NCBI RefSeq assembly: GCF_026248685.1
Contig: NZ_CP111041.1
Coordinates: 186,001 to 250,000, forward strand
Reading direction: 5' to 3'
Origin: Haladaptatus caseinilyticus
GTDB lineage: Archaea; Halobacteriota; Halobacteria; Halobacteriales; Haladaptataceae
Length of the DNA stretch: 64,000 bases
The position numbers and the translations under genes were made by a program. The notes below the pieces were generated by a model that worked only from the letters and a program-made list of their open reading frames with translations, was not told where the DNA came from and did no database searches. This document shows positions 34,492 through 44,165 of the stretch, piece after piece. The stretch's first letter is position 1, and each line of letters opens with the position of its first letter.

Positions 34492-35595
34492 ATGAATCAA
34501 TCAGTTGTCAACCTGTCTGGCGTCACGAAACGTTTCCGCGAAGTGACCGCGGTCAAAAATATCGATCTATCAATAAAAGATGGTGAATTATTGACCTTAC
34601 TTGGGCCATCTGGGTGTGGGAAGACGACGACGCTTCGGATGATCGCTGGGTTCGAGACTGCTTCCGAAGGCAGTATCGAGATCGATGGTCAAACAGTGAC
34701 CGGAACGGCGCCGTATAATCGTGATACGGGAATGGTGTTTCAGCAGTATGCGCTCTTTCCACATATGACCGTCTCAGATAACGTCGCATTCGGTCTCGAA
34801 ATGCAGGGTCGGCCACAAAGTGAGATAGACGATCGCGTCAGTGAAGTACTCCAAATGGTACGCCTTGATGGATTAGGAGGACGATATCCGAAGGAGTTGT
34901 CCGGCGGGCAACAGCAACGAGTGGCGCTCGCTCGAGCACTCGTCATTGAACCGTCCGTCCTCTTGCTCGACGAACCTCTGTCGAACCTCGACAAAAAGCT
35001 GCGAGAAGAGATGCAACTCGAGATCCTCCGATTACATCGCGAACTGGATGTATCAATGGTGTATGTTACGCACAACCAGGAGGAAGCACTAACCATCTCA
35101 GACAGAATGGTGGTGATGAACGACGGGGAGATCCATCAAATCGGGACTCCGGAAGAAGTTTATCAGTCACCAAACGATGAATTCGTCGCCGATTTCATCG
35201 GCAATGCGAATCTTATCGATGGCACAGTCGATGCTGTCAATTCTGATGGCTATGCAGTTTCATTGGAAACGGGAGATAGAGTGGATTTGGATCGACAGGC
35301 TAATGATAACAGCATTGAACCTGGGCAATCAGTTACGTTACTGTTTCGACCTGAGCGGTTCCATGTCGAACCCTCTGCAGATGGTGGCTCCATAGAGAAC
35401 CAACTCTCCGGTACAGTTCTCGAGGCGACATATCTGGGCTCTCGGATGGAGTATTTTATAGAAGTCGGGAATGATCAGCGACTTCACGTAGCACAGCAAA
35501 ACCTGCAAGGAACGCATACACATACAACAGGTGAGCGGATCAATCTCGGATTCGATCGTGAATCGCCGTTCATCATTCCACGGGGTGTCGCATGA
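34492..35595 (+). CDS. ABC transporter ATP-binding protein (PotA/UgpC type)
   Basis: 367 residues. Walker A GPSGCGKTT near residue 40, the Q-loop FQQYALFPHM, signature LSGGQQQRVALARAL, Walker B VLLLDEPLSNLD and the H-loop VYVTHNQEEAL are all present. A C-terminal TOBE domain follows (LLFRPERFHVEP, LEATYLGSRMEYFIEVG). It powers the adjacent permeases. It starts three bases after the binding-protein gene and overlaps the first permease by four (ATGA). Confidence 0.93.
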   Translation: MNQSVVNLSGVTKRFREVTAVKNIDLSIKDGELLTLLGPSGCGKTTTLRMIAGFETASEGSIEIDGQTVTGTAPYNRDTGMVFQQYALFPHMTVSDNVAFGLEMQGRPQSEIDDRVSEVLQMVRLDGLGGRYPKELSGGQQQRVALARALVIEPSVLLLDEPLSNLDKKLREEMQLEILRLHRELDVSMVYVTHNQEEALTISDRMVVMNDGEIHQIGTPEEVYQSPNDEFVADFIGNANLIDGTVDAVNSDGYAVSLETGDRVDLDRQANDNSIEPGQSVTLLFRPERFHVEPSADGGSIENQLSGTVLEATYLGSRMEYFIEVGNDQRLHVAQQNLQGTHTHTTGERINLGFDRESPFIIPRGVA

Positions 35596-36533
35596 GCGAC
35601 CGATCAAATACCAGTACTCGATGGAGATTCGATACAAGACGGCTACCCATACTCCACGAACAATTCCGCTCATTCATCCAACGACACAAGGACGAGTCAT
35701 ATGCTGGGTATCTACTTGCCGGACCATATCTCCTGTACATGCTTTTTCTCTTCTTCATCCCAATCCTGTATGTATTCGTTGTGAGCTTCTATCACAACGA
35801 CCCCATCGCGACAATGGTCCCAGGATTCACGCTCGATAATTATGCAACGTTTCTCTCTTCCGGGCTGTATCGTCGAGCACTTCTGGTCACGGTGGAGATT
35901 AGTGTCGTCTCAACAGTGTTTACCATCCTCGTCAGCTATCCGATTGCGTATTTTATCGTCTTCTCAAATTGGCGCTACTCGCAGGTACTCGTTCTCCTCG
36001 TAATCGCGCCAATGCTCGTCGGGAACGTCGTTCGAGCATTCGGATGGTTCGCGCTGATGGGCTCCAGCGGTATCATCAATCAAATACTCGGTGTGTTCGG
36101 CCTCCAGTATACGCTTTTGAATACGAAACCTGGCGTCATCATCGCCATTTCATCCGTCCTCATGCCGTTTGCAATTCTCATTCTGATGAGTGTTCTCTAT
36201 ACTATCGACCAGGAACTCATCGAGGCAGCGTTCAACCTTGGCGGGAACCAGTTGCAAACGTTCCTTTATGTCACGCTACCGCTTTCCCTTCCAGGTGTGA
36301 TTGGAGCAACGCTTATTTCGTTCGTATTGACGATGGGTACGTTCGCAACAGCAGTGTTCATCGGGATGCCAAAGGTTCCGATGATTGCCCCGTTCATTTA
36401 CGACGCTGCAACGACCAATCTGAACTGGCCGCTCGCTTCGGCGATGTCGTTCATCTTACTGGCAGTCTCGCTCGTTCTCGTCTACCTCTACACCCGAGTA
36501 ACGGATATCCAAGTCGGCGGTGATGCTGCATGA
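35592..36533 (+). CDS. ABC transporter permease (PotB type)
   Basis: 313 residues with six membrane helices plus an N-terminal one after a charged leader. The EAA loop, which contacts the ATPase, reads LIEAAFNLGGNQLQTFLYVT followed by LPLSLPGVIGA. It matches PotB-type permeases for polyamine-like substrates. It overlaps both the ATPase gene and the second permease gene by four bases. Confidence 0.9.
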   Translation: MSDRSNTSTRWRFDTRRLPILHEQFRSFIQRHKDESYAGYLLAGPYLLYMLFLFFIPILYVFVVSFYHNDPIATMVPGFTLDNYATFLSSGLYRRALLVTVEISVVSTVFTILVSYPIAYFIVFSNWRYSQVLVLLVIAPMLVGNVVRAFGWFALMGSSGIINQILGVFGLQYTLLNTKPGVIIAISSVLMPFAILILMSVLYTIDQELIEAAFNLGGNQLQTFLYVTLPLSLPGVIGATLISFVLTMGTFATAVFIGMPKVPMIAPFIYDAATTNLNWPLASAMSFILLAVSLVLVYLYTRVTDIQVGGDAA

Positions 36534-37405
36534 GTAGCGATTTAGGCCGGTCACGGAAGTTCCGTGGAGCAAGTGTGCTCAACAAAATCGATCTCTCAAA
36601 AACCATCGGTGGCGTTTCATTGTCACAGTTGCTCTATGTGGTCTTGCTGTCTGTCGTCTTCCTTTATCTGCTCTTGCCGGTCATATTCGCAATTCTCATC
36701 AGTTTCAACCCCTCTGATCTGTACGCTTTCCCACCAGATGGGTTGACGCTAAAGTGGTATCAAGCCGTCTTCTCACGGTACTCCTGGGTCTCGTCGTTCT
36801 TGGTAAGTTTCCAATATTCGATTCTTGCAACGATCATCGGTATTCTACTCAGTTCGACCGCTGCCTATGCTATCGGTCGATTCGATTTCCGTTTCCGGAA
36901 TTTACTCGATGCTGCGACGTTCCTTCCCTTGATGATTCCCCAGATTATCCTCGGTCTTGCATTGTTGCTTTTCCTGCAGCATTTCGGCCTCGTCGGGAAT
37001 CTCTTCGGTCTCTCGTTGGCGCTGGCGGTGTATACAACACCGTATGCGACACGCAGCATCCTCGCAGCAATGAATAATTTCGATCGAAGCACTGAGGAAG
37101 CAGCGATGAATCTCGGGGCGGATGAGATCCAGACATTCGTTCGGATTACCTTTCCGTCCCTCTTGCCCGGTTTACTTACTGCTGCGATTTTCTCCTTCGT
37201 CGTGAGTTATTCAAACCTCCAGATTGCGGTGTTTCTGCAGGGTGCAGGTATGACTCCAATCCCAGTGCGGATCTTTGCGCAGATGCAATTTGGAGCGAGT
37301 CCAGTTATCGCGGCTGTGTCGACGATTAATATCGTCATTGTGTTACTCGCAATTCTCATCGTCGAACGCCTATTTGGTGCGGCCGAGGCGCTCGGATACT
37401 CCTGA
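36530..37405 (+). CDS. ABC transporter permease (PotC type)
   Basis: 291 residues with six to seven membrane helices. The EAA loop STEEAAMNLGADEIQTFVRI is followed by TFPSLLPGL, as in PotC. An N-terminal ~30-residue charged leader precedes the first helix. It ends the operon. About 240 bases of non-coding sequence follow before the convergent IclR gene, including the palindrome AGCACATGTGCT near 37570. Confidence 0.9.
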   Translation: MSSDLGRSRKFRGASVLNKIDLSKTIGGVSLSQLLYVVLLSVVFLYLLLPVIFAILISFNPSDLYAFPPDGLTLKWYQAVFSRYSWVSSFLVSFQYSILATIIGILLSSTAAYAIGRFDFRFRNLLDAATFLPLMIPQIILGLALLLFLQHFGLVGNLFGLSLALAVYTTPYATRSILAAMNNFDRSTEEAAMNLGADEIQTFVRITFPSLLPGLLTAAIFSFVVSYSNLQIAVFLQGAGMTPIPVRIFAQMQFGASPVIAAVSTINIVIVLLAILIVERLFGAAEALGYS

Positions 37406-37642
37406 TTGACTATTCTTTCATCGTAACAGACTCTCTTGACGGTACAACTGGTATATCTCGGGTCTCATCACTAGTAATATAGACAATAACGAATACCACC
37501 GAACCTCTCGCTGACAGTACCAATTAGCAATGAGAGAGCGGCAATCACATTCCGGAACGAGAGCCAGCACATGTGCTAACGGTCACGACCAGTACATGAC
37601 ATGGGAAATTGTGTGAAACCTTGGATGACCACGGCGGATATT

Positions 37643-38416
37643 TCACAGGTTTCGCTCGACACTCTGGACTGTTTGATCAAGATGTGAAACTATATTATCG
37701 AGAGTAGATTTATTAATGCGATATTTTGGACTATCTAGGCTTATTGCTCCACAAACGCGACCATCAGGGTAGTGAACCGGTCTCGCGACAGAATATAGGC
37801 CAGTGACGACCTCTTCATCGTTAACAGCATATCCTCGCTCACGTGTTTCTTCAAGTTCTGTCAAAAGTTCATCCAGGGTGGAGATTGAATGCTCGGTTTC
37901 ACGGGGGAGACCCCACTGTTCTATTATTTTCTTCACGTGGGACCTAGTAAATTCGGCAAGGATGGCCTTTCCTGACGCGGTGTTATGCATGTAAAACGTA
38001 CGGCGATCACTGAGCAGTGAAGATTGAGTATCATAGAGTTCGCTATAGAGTGAAACGACTCTACCATGTTCCTCAACGCTAAAATCTGCTATCCGATCCG
38101 TTCGGTCATTAAGAGCATTTATTTCGTCTTCGGCGATCCCATAAATCTTCTTGCGGGAGATGACATACTCGCCCATCTCAAAAAATTTTAGCCCCAAGTG
38201 ATAGAATTCGCCCTCTTTCACGACATATCGCGCGTCTCTAAGGGTGGTCAGATGTGCGTGAATAGTACTTTTCGAAAGCTCGAGCTCATCGGTTAATTGA
38301 CGTAATCGGATACCGTCATGCGCACGGATCGTATCAATTATAGTGAAAGAAGTTTCCGTAGTGGATACCGATGAAGTGGATTTTCCGTTGTGATTTACCA
38401 TGTTTGAAGATAACAT
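37643..38416 (-). CDS. IclR-family transcriptional regulator
   Basis: 257 residues: winged helix at about 25-75 (GIRLRQLTDELELSKSTIHA, then HLTTLRDARYVV) and the IclR ligand domain (TASGKAILAEFT, ETRERGYAVNDEEVVTGLYS, VCGAISLDSP). It is paralogous to the regulator at 19969. It lies between the ABC transporter operon and the divergent permease gene at 38765, so it may control either or both. TATA-like GATTATAGC about 26 bases upstream supports ATG 38416. Confidence 0.87.
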   Translation of the reverse strand: MLSSNMVNHNGKSTSSVSTTETSFTIIDTIRAHDGIRLRQLTDELELSKSTIHAHLTTLRDARYVVKEGEFYHLGLKFFEMGEYVISRKKIYGIAEDEINALNDRTDRIADFSVEEHGRVVSLYSELYDTQSSLLSDRRTFYMHNTASGKAILAEFTRSHVKKIIEQWGLPRETEHSISTLDELLTELEETRERGYAVNDEEVVTGLYSVARPVHYPDGRVCGAISLDSPKYRINKSTLDNIVSHLDQTVQSVERNL

Positions 38417-38764
38417 GGGACATCACTAATATGTTCGCTATAATCGAACTGGTTTAAACATCCACGATCATCAACGAAGGCGTCGGTTATGATGTAGTCA
38501 TGATCGTCAAAGGCTTTGTAAGCCACATACAAGTGGTCGGTTGAGTTTTGTAGAGACAAACTATCATATGAAAATTCGCAATAATGTGGTTATTTCTTGA
38601 TCGAGATGTTTGGGGAAGTGTTTGTATCGTCATAGACATCTAGAAATAAATGTGCCCCCTATTTAATAGTCCGACAGAGAAAAACAAAATTCGACCATAC
38701 ACCATATGTTTTTCATAAAATCGGCGTAAAAACTTTAACATCAAATGATAACGAGTTGTGTTTT

Positions 38765-39967
38765 GTGTTTACACGACTCACGAAATCACGAATCGGACGA
38801 ATCGTGGTTCCTGCAATCGTCTTCCAATCAGTAAGCATCGGCGGAGGGTTTTCAACCGGTCGAGAAGTGGTGGAGTACGTAGCACAATATGGAGCGCTCG
38901 GGATTGCTTCGATCCTTACGTATGTGACCGTCCTCTCGATTTGTGGTGCCCTTGTTTACGAATTCTCAAGACAATTTGATCTATATGACTATAAGTCGTT
39001 AATGAAGAATCTCATTTGGCACGGATGGCCTATCTTTGAGGCCATCTATGTGATTCTAGCTGTAGTCATCATCGCAGTTGTCGCCTCTGCTGGTGGCAAC
39101 CTGATGAATCAGATCCTGGGCGTTCCAGTGTTTACGGCAAATGTCCTTCTTATCGGATTTATCTTCTTTGTCCTTTACTTTGGACGTGAAGCCATTGAAC
39201 GATTCAGCGTTTATGGTACGACGTTTATTTATGCAGTTTACCTCACCATGTTCGGGTATGTCCTCGTCAATAACGGTGGACAAGCTCTTGAAGTTCTTCA
39301 ACGTGGGAGTACAGCATATGTGGACGATCCGAATGTCACTGCTGCGATCAAGTCCGCTCTGATATACGCTGGATATTCACTTATCGGCTTTATTCCACCG
39401 CTCTTCTTGATCGATCGGATGGAGAGTCGATCAGAAGCGATTATATCGGGCGTATTGAGCGCAGTTATGCTCGCGATTCCACTCGTTCTCTCATATTTAT
39501 CGATTTTAGCATACTATCCTGATGACAATGTGATGGGTGCGTCCGTGCCGTGGTTAGCGATGCTTGACACACCTGTTGTGGTAGTTCTTTACGGGCTAGC
39601 GATAGGGTGGACGTTAACTGAAACCGGGGTTGGGTTCGTCCACTCTATCACGGAGCGTATCGACGAAAATATAAAAAAGTCGGACTACCGATTTTTTGCA
39701 GCCAGAGACGGTCTTTCTCCCTTGGAACGTGGAACCATGGGTCTTTTAATCCTCCTCAGCGCGATGTTGCTCTCCCAAATCGGTATTATCAGCCTCGTCA
39801 GTGAAGTATACCCAATTTTGGCTGTTTTATTCACTACGGTACTTGTTATTCCTTTGCTCACCGTTGGGCTCTATCGCCTCTTGAATCCGTCGTGGAAACG
39901 AGAATTTTGGCCAGGACGAAGTACAGACACCCAAAGGCGAGGAGCGGACATGGAGCAAGTAGAATAA
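38765..39967 (+). CDS. YkvI-like membrane transporter
   Basis: About 400 residues with ten to twelve membrane segments. The first helix reads VVPAIVFQSVSIGGGFSTGRE followed by VVEYVAQYG, the glycine-rich broken helix seen in YkvI/COG3949 proteins, which are distant relatives of LeuT-fold amino-acid and nucleobase transporters. A GTG at 38765 lies about 27 bases after an A/T-rich TATA-like box (TAAAAACTTTAA); a TTG three codons earlier is possible. Its stop overlaps the next gene by one base (TAATG), so the pair is coupled. The substrate is unknown; the partner suggests an amino acid, hydantoin or dicarboxylate. Confidence 0.75.
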   Translation: MFTRLTKSRIGRIVVPAIVFQSVSIGGGFSTGREVVEYVAQYGALGIASILTYVTVLSICGALVYEFSRQFDLYDYKSLMKNLIWHGWPIFEAIYVILAVVIIAVVASAGGNLMNQILGVPVFTANVLLIGFIFFVLYFGREAIERFSVYGTTFIYAVYLTMFGYVLVNNGGQALEVLQRGSTAYVDDPNVTAAIKSALIYAGYSLIGFIPPLFLIDRMESRSEAIISGVLSAVMLAIPLVLSYLSILAYYPDDNVMGASVPWLAMLDTPVVVVLYGLAIGWTLTETGVGFVHSITERIDENIKKSDYRFFAARDGLSPLERGTMGLLILLSAMLLSQIGIISLVSEVYPILAVLFTTVLVIPLLTVGLYRLLNPSWKREFWPGRSTDTQRRGADMEQVE

Positions 39968-40683
39968 TGTATGGGTGGAGAAATCGGCTCGGACTCGTCG
40001 TGACGTCGTCTGATAGAACGAGTGAGGGGGAATACTTTCGGCATACGCCAGAGGGTGTCTCCGTCCATGCTTCCCGTATGTTGCTTGAGGATGGGGTTGC
40101 TGATATGGAAACATTAGAGCGAATGTCACACGACGTCGAGCGATGCGCAAGATTGCTTGAGACGACTAACGTAGATGTAATCGCGTACTCCTGTACGACT
40201 GGTAGTCTTCTCAAGGGCGAGGGATTTGAAACGGAAATCGAACAGCGAATCGAAGACATTGCAGAGGTACCTGCGGTTGCGACTGCAGCGTCAATCAAGC
40301 GGGCATTAGACACGCTCGGTATCGAATCAATTTCAGTTGCAACACCATATATAGAGGAACTCAACGAATTGGAAGTCGACTATCTTGAGGAATCGGGATA
40401 CGAAGTCGTCGATATATACGGGTTGAGCTGCCAGACTGATGAAGAAATTTGTGCGTATCACCCAGAAACGGCTTATCAACAAGCTCGAAGTATGGATCGG
40501 GAGGATGCAGAAGGAATATTCATTAGCTGTACGGGTTATCGAACCTTCGAGATCATTGAACAGTTAGAAAAGGATCTCGATAAACCTGTTGTGACGAGCA
40601 ATCAGGCGACGCTATGGGATGCACTCCGGACAATTGGCGTTGATTACTCTGAGCTCGAGCTGGGATCTCTATTTCGACACTGA
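39967..40683 (+). CDS. Asp/Glu racemase superfamily protein (maleate isomerase/arylmalonate decarboxylase type)
   Basis: 238 residues of the aspartate/glutamate racemase superfamily. Two active-site cysteines are visible: C76 in IAYSCTTGS and C188 in FISCTGYR. The N-terminus GLVVTSSDRTSEGEYFRHTP and spacing resemble maleate cis-trans isomerases and arylmalonate decarboxylases; hydantoin racemases are a related option. Cytoplasmic. It is coupled to the YkvI-like transporter (TAATG overlap), so the transporter probably brings in its substrate. Confidence 0.8.
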   Translation: MYGWRNRLGLVVTSSDRTSEGEYFRHTPEGVSVHASRMLLEDGVADMETLERMSHDVERCARLLETTNVDVIAYSCTTGSLLKGEGFETEIEQRIEDIAEVPAVATAASIKRALDTLGIESISVATPYIEELNELEVDYLEESGYEVVDIYGLSCQTDEEICAYHPETAYQQARSMDREDAEGIFISCTGYRTFEIIEQLEKDLDKPVVTSNQATLWDALRTIGVDYSELELGSLFRH

Positions 40684-40939
40684 GAATTCCAGTGATAGTG
40701 ACCATTTTTCAGACACCAATGCTAGCAGTGAGTATGCAGATAAATCGACTGACAACGGTATTCTCGTAGCGATACGTTCGTCAGAGTATTCGGTGGTGAC
40801 CGCTCGGTAGGTGGGGGTTAGCTCGCCATGGGGACGAACGTCGGCACATCAGTATAGAAATTGTAAGGATATGTTCGCCTATTTATTCCATCATTCAAAC
40901 AATACAAATTTACTTGTGCTATTAGATTAATTCTGTTCT

Positions 40940-41842
40940 GTGAAGATCGAAAACAGACGTGGAAAGATCGTTGTCGCAACAGTATCGATAGTATTGGTCT
41001 GTGGTTTAACAGCTGCAGTCGTTGTTACACCAGCTACTGCCGAAATAACCGGTAGCCAACAGGTGACGGTAACAAACGTGGTTGATGGCGATACCCTCGA
41101 CGTGCAATACGAAAACGGCACGACTGATACCGTTCGATTGCTTGGCGTCGATACCCCTGAAACGTACGGTGAAAATACTCCCGATGAGTGGGAGGAGGTA
41201 CCCAATACACAAGCCGGAAAGGACTGTCTCCGTACGGAAGGCGAGGGGGCAACAGCGTTCATGAAAAACAATCTTGAAGGCAAACAAGTAACGCTTAAAT
41301 TTGACTCCGAGTCGGATCACCGAGGAGACTACGGTCGTCTTCTTGCCTACGTCTACTATGGTGGCGAGGACTACAACTACAAGCTTATTCAGACCGGTCA
41401 GGCTCGTGTGTACGATTCAACGTTCTCGAAAAGCAGCTCGTATTACGGTGCCGAATCGTCGGCCCAGGACGCCGAACAGAATGCGTGGAGTTGTCGGAAT
41501 GCCGGAGGTAGTGGTGAATCAGTGAGTATCGCACAGATTCACGAGGATGCAGCGGGCAACGATAACAACAATCTGAACGATGAGTATGTCGTTCTCGAGA
41601 ACACCGGTTCGGCGTCGATTGACGTAACCGGTTGGACCATCTCGGACGAATCAGGGAAGACATACACGTTCTCCAGTCTAACGCTCAGTCTAGGCCAAAC
41701 AGTTACGATTCATACGGGAAGTGGGTCGGATACGAGCAGCGATGTTTACTGGGGCCGTTCGGGTGCGGTTTGGAACAACGACGGTGACACCGTTTCCGTT
41801 TCCGATAGTAGTGGATCACCGGTCGTCTCCAAAGCGTACTAA
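40940..41842 (+). CDS. secreted thermonuclease (SNase) with lamin-tail domain
   Basis: 300 residues. A signal-like hydrophobic N-terminus (residues 9-34) is followed by a staphylococcal-nuclease domain with the active site intact: D51 in NVVDGDT, R66, D71-T72 and E74 in RLLGVDTPET, and R133 in DYGRLLAYVY. The C-terminal ~100 residues form a lamin-tail (LTD) domain: NDEYVVLENTGSASIDVTGW, then TVTIHTGSGS. It should degrade extracellular DNA or RNA. The start is GTG 40940; there is no ATG ahead of the signal. A strong hairpin lies ~45 bases after the stop. Confidence 0.9.
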   Translation: MKIENRRGKIVVATVSIVLVCGLTAAVVVTPATAEITGSQQVTVTNVVDGDTLDVQYENGTTDTVRLLGVDTPETYGENTPDEWEEVPNTQAGKDCLRTEGEGATAFMKNNLEGKQVTLKFDSESDHRGDYGRLLAYVYYGGEDYNYKLIQTGQARVYDSTFSKSSSYYGAESSAQDAEQNAWSCRNAGGSGESVSIAQIHEDAAGNDNNNLNDEYVVLENTGSASIDVTGWTISDESGKTYTFSSLTLSLGQTVTIHTGSGSDTSSDVYWGRSGAVWNNDGDTVSVSDSSGSPVVSKAY

Positions 41843-41886
41843 CGTACCACTCTCTCTTTTCAAAAGCGATCATAGACAGACCGCAG

Positions 41887-41905
41887 GGCTCGACGACGTC
41901 GAGCC
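41887..41905. terminator. hairpin after the thermonuclease gene
   Basis: GGCTCGAC-GAC-GTCGAGCC: perfect 8-base arms, 45 bases downstream of the stop and followed at some distance by T-rich sequence. It is a possible transcription terminator or 3'-end protecting hairpin. Confidence 0.45.
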
Positions 41906-42542
41906 AGTGGGGAGTGACAATTTACTCATACTTTTGAGTCCGAATCCGGGGAATGCGTATATTAGGGGGTTTGCTTAGGTGCGTTCCGCTTTGAGGATCC
42001 GCGAATTTGTTCTGCGGTGAGAAAGGGCGTGTGCATATGCATTCAGTATACAAATACGGTATTCATATACAGGATCTCTAACGATGAATCCGTAACCAAA
42101 TCTCGATGTCCATATCCGTATCGCATTGATGAAATGGACCTCAAATGAGCTAGGAGATGAAGTAAACGTGGCTTGAGGAAGTTGCCGGTGAGTTGGTAGA
42201 GGTTTGTGTTGGGTTCGAGGGACTTCTCCCAGTACATCCGGCAAGAGTGATGAGGGTTGCTATGAGAAATGTAAAAGCACCCGCTGCTTTCGGATACTGC
42301 GTACACGTTAAGCAATAGTAATATGTTGTTCAATCACAGCTGACGTGATTCTTGAAAAACTACGTGAGTCTATTTTTGTTAGTCACCGTTTGGTGAGGGT
42401 TGAGACTCCTAGTATTCAACAGTAATTAAGCCCATTATCGAAGAATACAATCTCCTTACTACATTATTTTGAACATTTAGAATGTAGAATAGCCAACGAA
42501 TAGTTATCACAGAGGCTCTCGAAGAACTTGAGAAGGTCAATA
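41906..42542. other. intergenic region without recognised gene
   Basis: About 640 bases. The minus-strand frames here are Arg/His/Leu-rich and unlike haloarchaeal proteins, so none is called. A/T-rich sequence from 42400 on probably contains the promoter of the winged-helix gene. Confidence 0.45.
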
Positions 42543-42854
42543 ATGAGCGCTGAACCAGCATTCACCGATGTTCCGAGTTTTCGATGTGATTTACTCGCCG
42601 TCGTCGCTCGTGAAGAGCCAGTAAACGGGCTTGTTGCGAAGCGGGCTCTTGAAACAGCCTACGAGGACACGATTAACAACGGCCGACTCTATCGCCATCT
42701 CGACGCGCTCGTTGAAGCTCAGTACCTACAGAAAAGAAAGTTGGATCGCCGAACAAACGAATATTCTGTCACAGATTCGGGCCGAGAAGCGCTTGCAGAC
42801 CAGATTTCGTGGCTTGAATCGTGTCTCACTGATGGGAATAGCGTCTCCGAATAA
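42543..42854 (+). CDS. PadR-like winged-helix regulator
   Basis: 103 residues with the PadR/phage-type winged helix: FRCDLLAVVAREEPVNGLVA, YEDTINNGRLYRHLDALVEA and the wing DRRTNEYSVTDSGREALADQ. It is acidic. ATG 42543 is preferred over an in-frame start five codons upstream. It stands alone before a PIN-domain relic. The target is unknown. Confidence 0.75.
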   Translation: MSAEPAFTDVPSFRCDLLAVVAREEPVNGLVAKRALETAYEDTINNGRLYRHLDALVEAQYLQKRKLDRRTNEYSVTDSGREALADQISWLESCLTDGNSVSE

Positions 42855-42913
42855 CCATAGCTAATCACAGTTAGGTCGATAAAGATGGGTTGAGTATTGA
42901 ATCGTGTCTTGGC

Positions 42914-43063
42914 ATGCTGATGAGCAAGCAGATTACGTTCGTTGATCACACGAGTGCGGTACTGGCAAGTGAGTACGATATTGGCTATATCTTTGCCTTC
43001 GATCGGGATTTCACGACATTTGGGCAGACTCGGGTTCCTGCGAATATTCACTTCCCGGAGTGA
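42914..43063 (+). pseudogene. PIN-domain (VapC-type) toxin C-terminal relic
   Basis: A 49-codon open frame: QITFVDHTSAVLASEYDIGY, then IFAFDRDFTTFGQTRV and PE at the stop. This is the last third of a PIN-domain RNase, with the late acidic cluster (D of VDHTSA and D of FDRDF). The first two thirds, including the N-terminal Asp, are missing, so it should be inactive. Confidence 0.65.
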
Positions 43064-43162
43064 GCCGTGGCTACAGTAGTAGTGAACAGACGGAATAACA
43101 GTTAATAATCTGTTAAAAATCAGTAGAAAGTATTTCTATCGCATAGCGTGTCATCCTCACTA

Positions 43163-43456
43163 ATGACGAACTTCGAATACGGATCACCGCGTATCCCACT
43201 TGGCCTGCTGGTCGGGGCCTGGGCCATTTGGTCGCTGTATGCAATTTGGACGAGTGGGATCAATTGGCAGAGTAGTGGGGCTATCGCAACTGTTGGAGGA
43301 TTCACAGCAGTCAGTCTCGGCTGTCTTGTGTGGGCGATTGGGGCAGTTACCGGTGATTCGTTGGAGCGACCGACTGTGTATCGGCGGCTCATGCAGCTCT
43401 TTGGGGCTCTTGGAATCGTGTTTCTTGGTGGAATTGCTTTTTCAGTGATGTTTTGA
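43163..43456 (+). CDS. small three-helix membrane protein
   Basis: 97 residues with three membrane segments (IPLGLLVGAWAIWSLYAIW; IATVGGFTAVSLGCLVWAIG; LFGALGIVFLGGIAFSVMF). ATG 43163 is chosen; a GTG five codons earlier is possible. The next gene is 39 bases on and also encodes a small membrane protein, so they may be an operon. The function is unknown. Confidence 0.6.
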   Translation: MTNFEYGSPRIPLGLLVGAWAIWSLYAIWTSGINWQSSGAIATVGGFTAVSLGCLVWAIGAVTGDSLERPTVYRRLMQLFGALGIVFLGGIAFSVMF

Positions 43457-43495
43457 ATCAGCCGGTGGATTCAGGTTGTTCTCATCACTCTAGGA

Positions 43496-43909
43496 ATGGA
43501 TTTACTTGTAGGGAGTAATACAAGATCTATGGTTACTACAGAACTCTCTTCAAGGTCGTCGTTCGAGCGGTATCTTCACTCTGGACGATGGTGGCTCGTG
43601 ATACTCGCAATTCCAGTGTTTTTTGCTCTTTGGCTTACTGTAACGATCATCACGATGAGTATCACCAGATTTGTCCCGCTCAACGTCTCAGGGTATTTGA
43701 CGACGTATCTTGGTGGAGGAATCATCCTCATGAGTTACGCAGCTGCACTGCTCTCCCTGCCTGCTGTGTATTCTGACCGGCAGTATGTCCGTAATCACTC
43801 TGTGTGGAAGCCAACCATACTCTATTATCTCATGGTCATTCCGCTGCTCAATGTTCCGATTGCATGCCTCTATCTATTCTTTCGGCATCGGCATATCGGA
43901 ATTCCGTGA
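43496..43909 (+). CDS. small three-helix membrane protein
   Basis: 137 residues with three membrane helices (WWLVILAIPVFFALWLTVTI; YLTTYLGGGIILMSYAAALL; PTILYYLMVIPLLNVPIACL) and short charged loops, ending in FRHRHIGIP. The start could also be the ATG at 43529. It probably forms a unit with the preceding membrane gene. No known family. Confidence 0.6.
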   Translation: MDLLVGSNTRSMVTTELSSRSSFERYLHSGRWWLVILAIPVFFALWLTVTIITMSITRFVPLNVSGYLTTYLGGGIILMSYAAALLSLPAVYSDRQYVRNHSVWKPTILYYLMVIPLLNVPIACLYLFFRHRHIGIP

Positions 43910-43946
43910 TAGCTTTAGTATGTGCTCTGACCGAGAACGAAAGTGA

Positions 43947-44090
43947 GTGCGCGAGCAGGGACGATTTGTGGAAAAAGCGAGTGACGACGATCTTCTTCGA
44001 ATGATTCGTGAATCCGAGTTCCCAGCGGTGACGGCTTGATGGGGCGCGGATACAGTTGGGATGAAGCAGCGGCCAGTACATCAGCGGCCC
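43947..44090 (+). pseudogene. winged-helix regulator relic, copy A
   Basis: The frame from GTG 43947 reads VREQGRFVEKASDDDLLRMI, RESEFPAVTA, a stop, then WGADTVGMKQRPVH. It looks like the start of a small haloarchaeal winged-helix regulator (…GRFV…DDDLL…VTARWVADTVG…) interrupted by a nonsense mutation. Related fragments lie at 48288-48372 and 50270-50360, all on the plus strand. The family assignment is by pattern only. Confidence 0.5.
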
Positions 44091-44165
44091 AAAGTACTTC
44101 CTGAACAGTGAAAGTTGAGTTCGCAGATAGTTATCTGATAGTAGTGGGTAATCAAAAACTAGGAG

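Noticed and set aside
41975-42333. Overlapping minus-strand frames of about 90 codons
   Set aside because: His/Arg/Leu-rich with no acidic bias, no motif and no promoter pattern; treated as chance frames.
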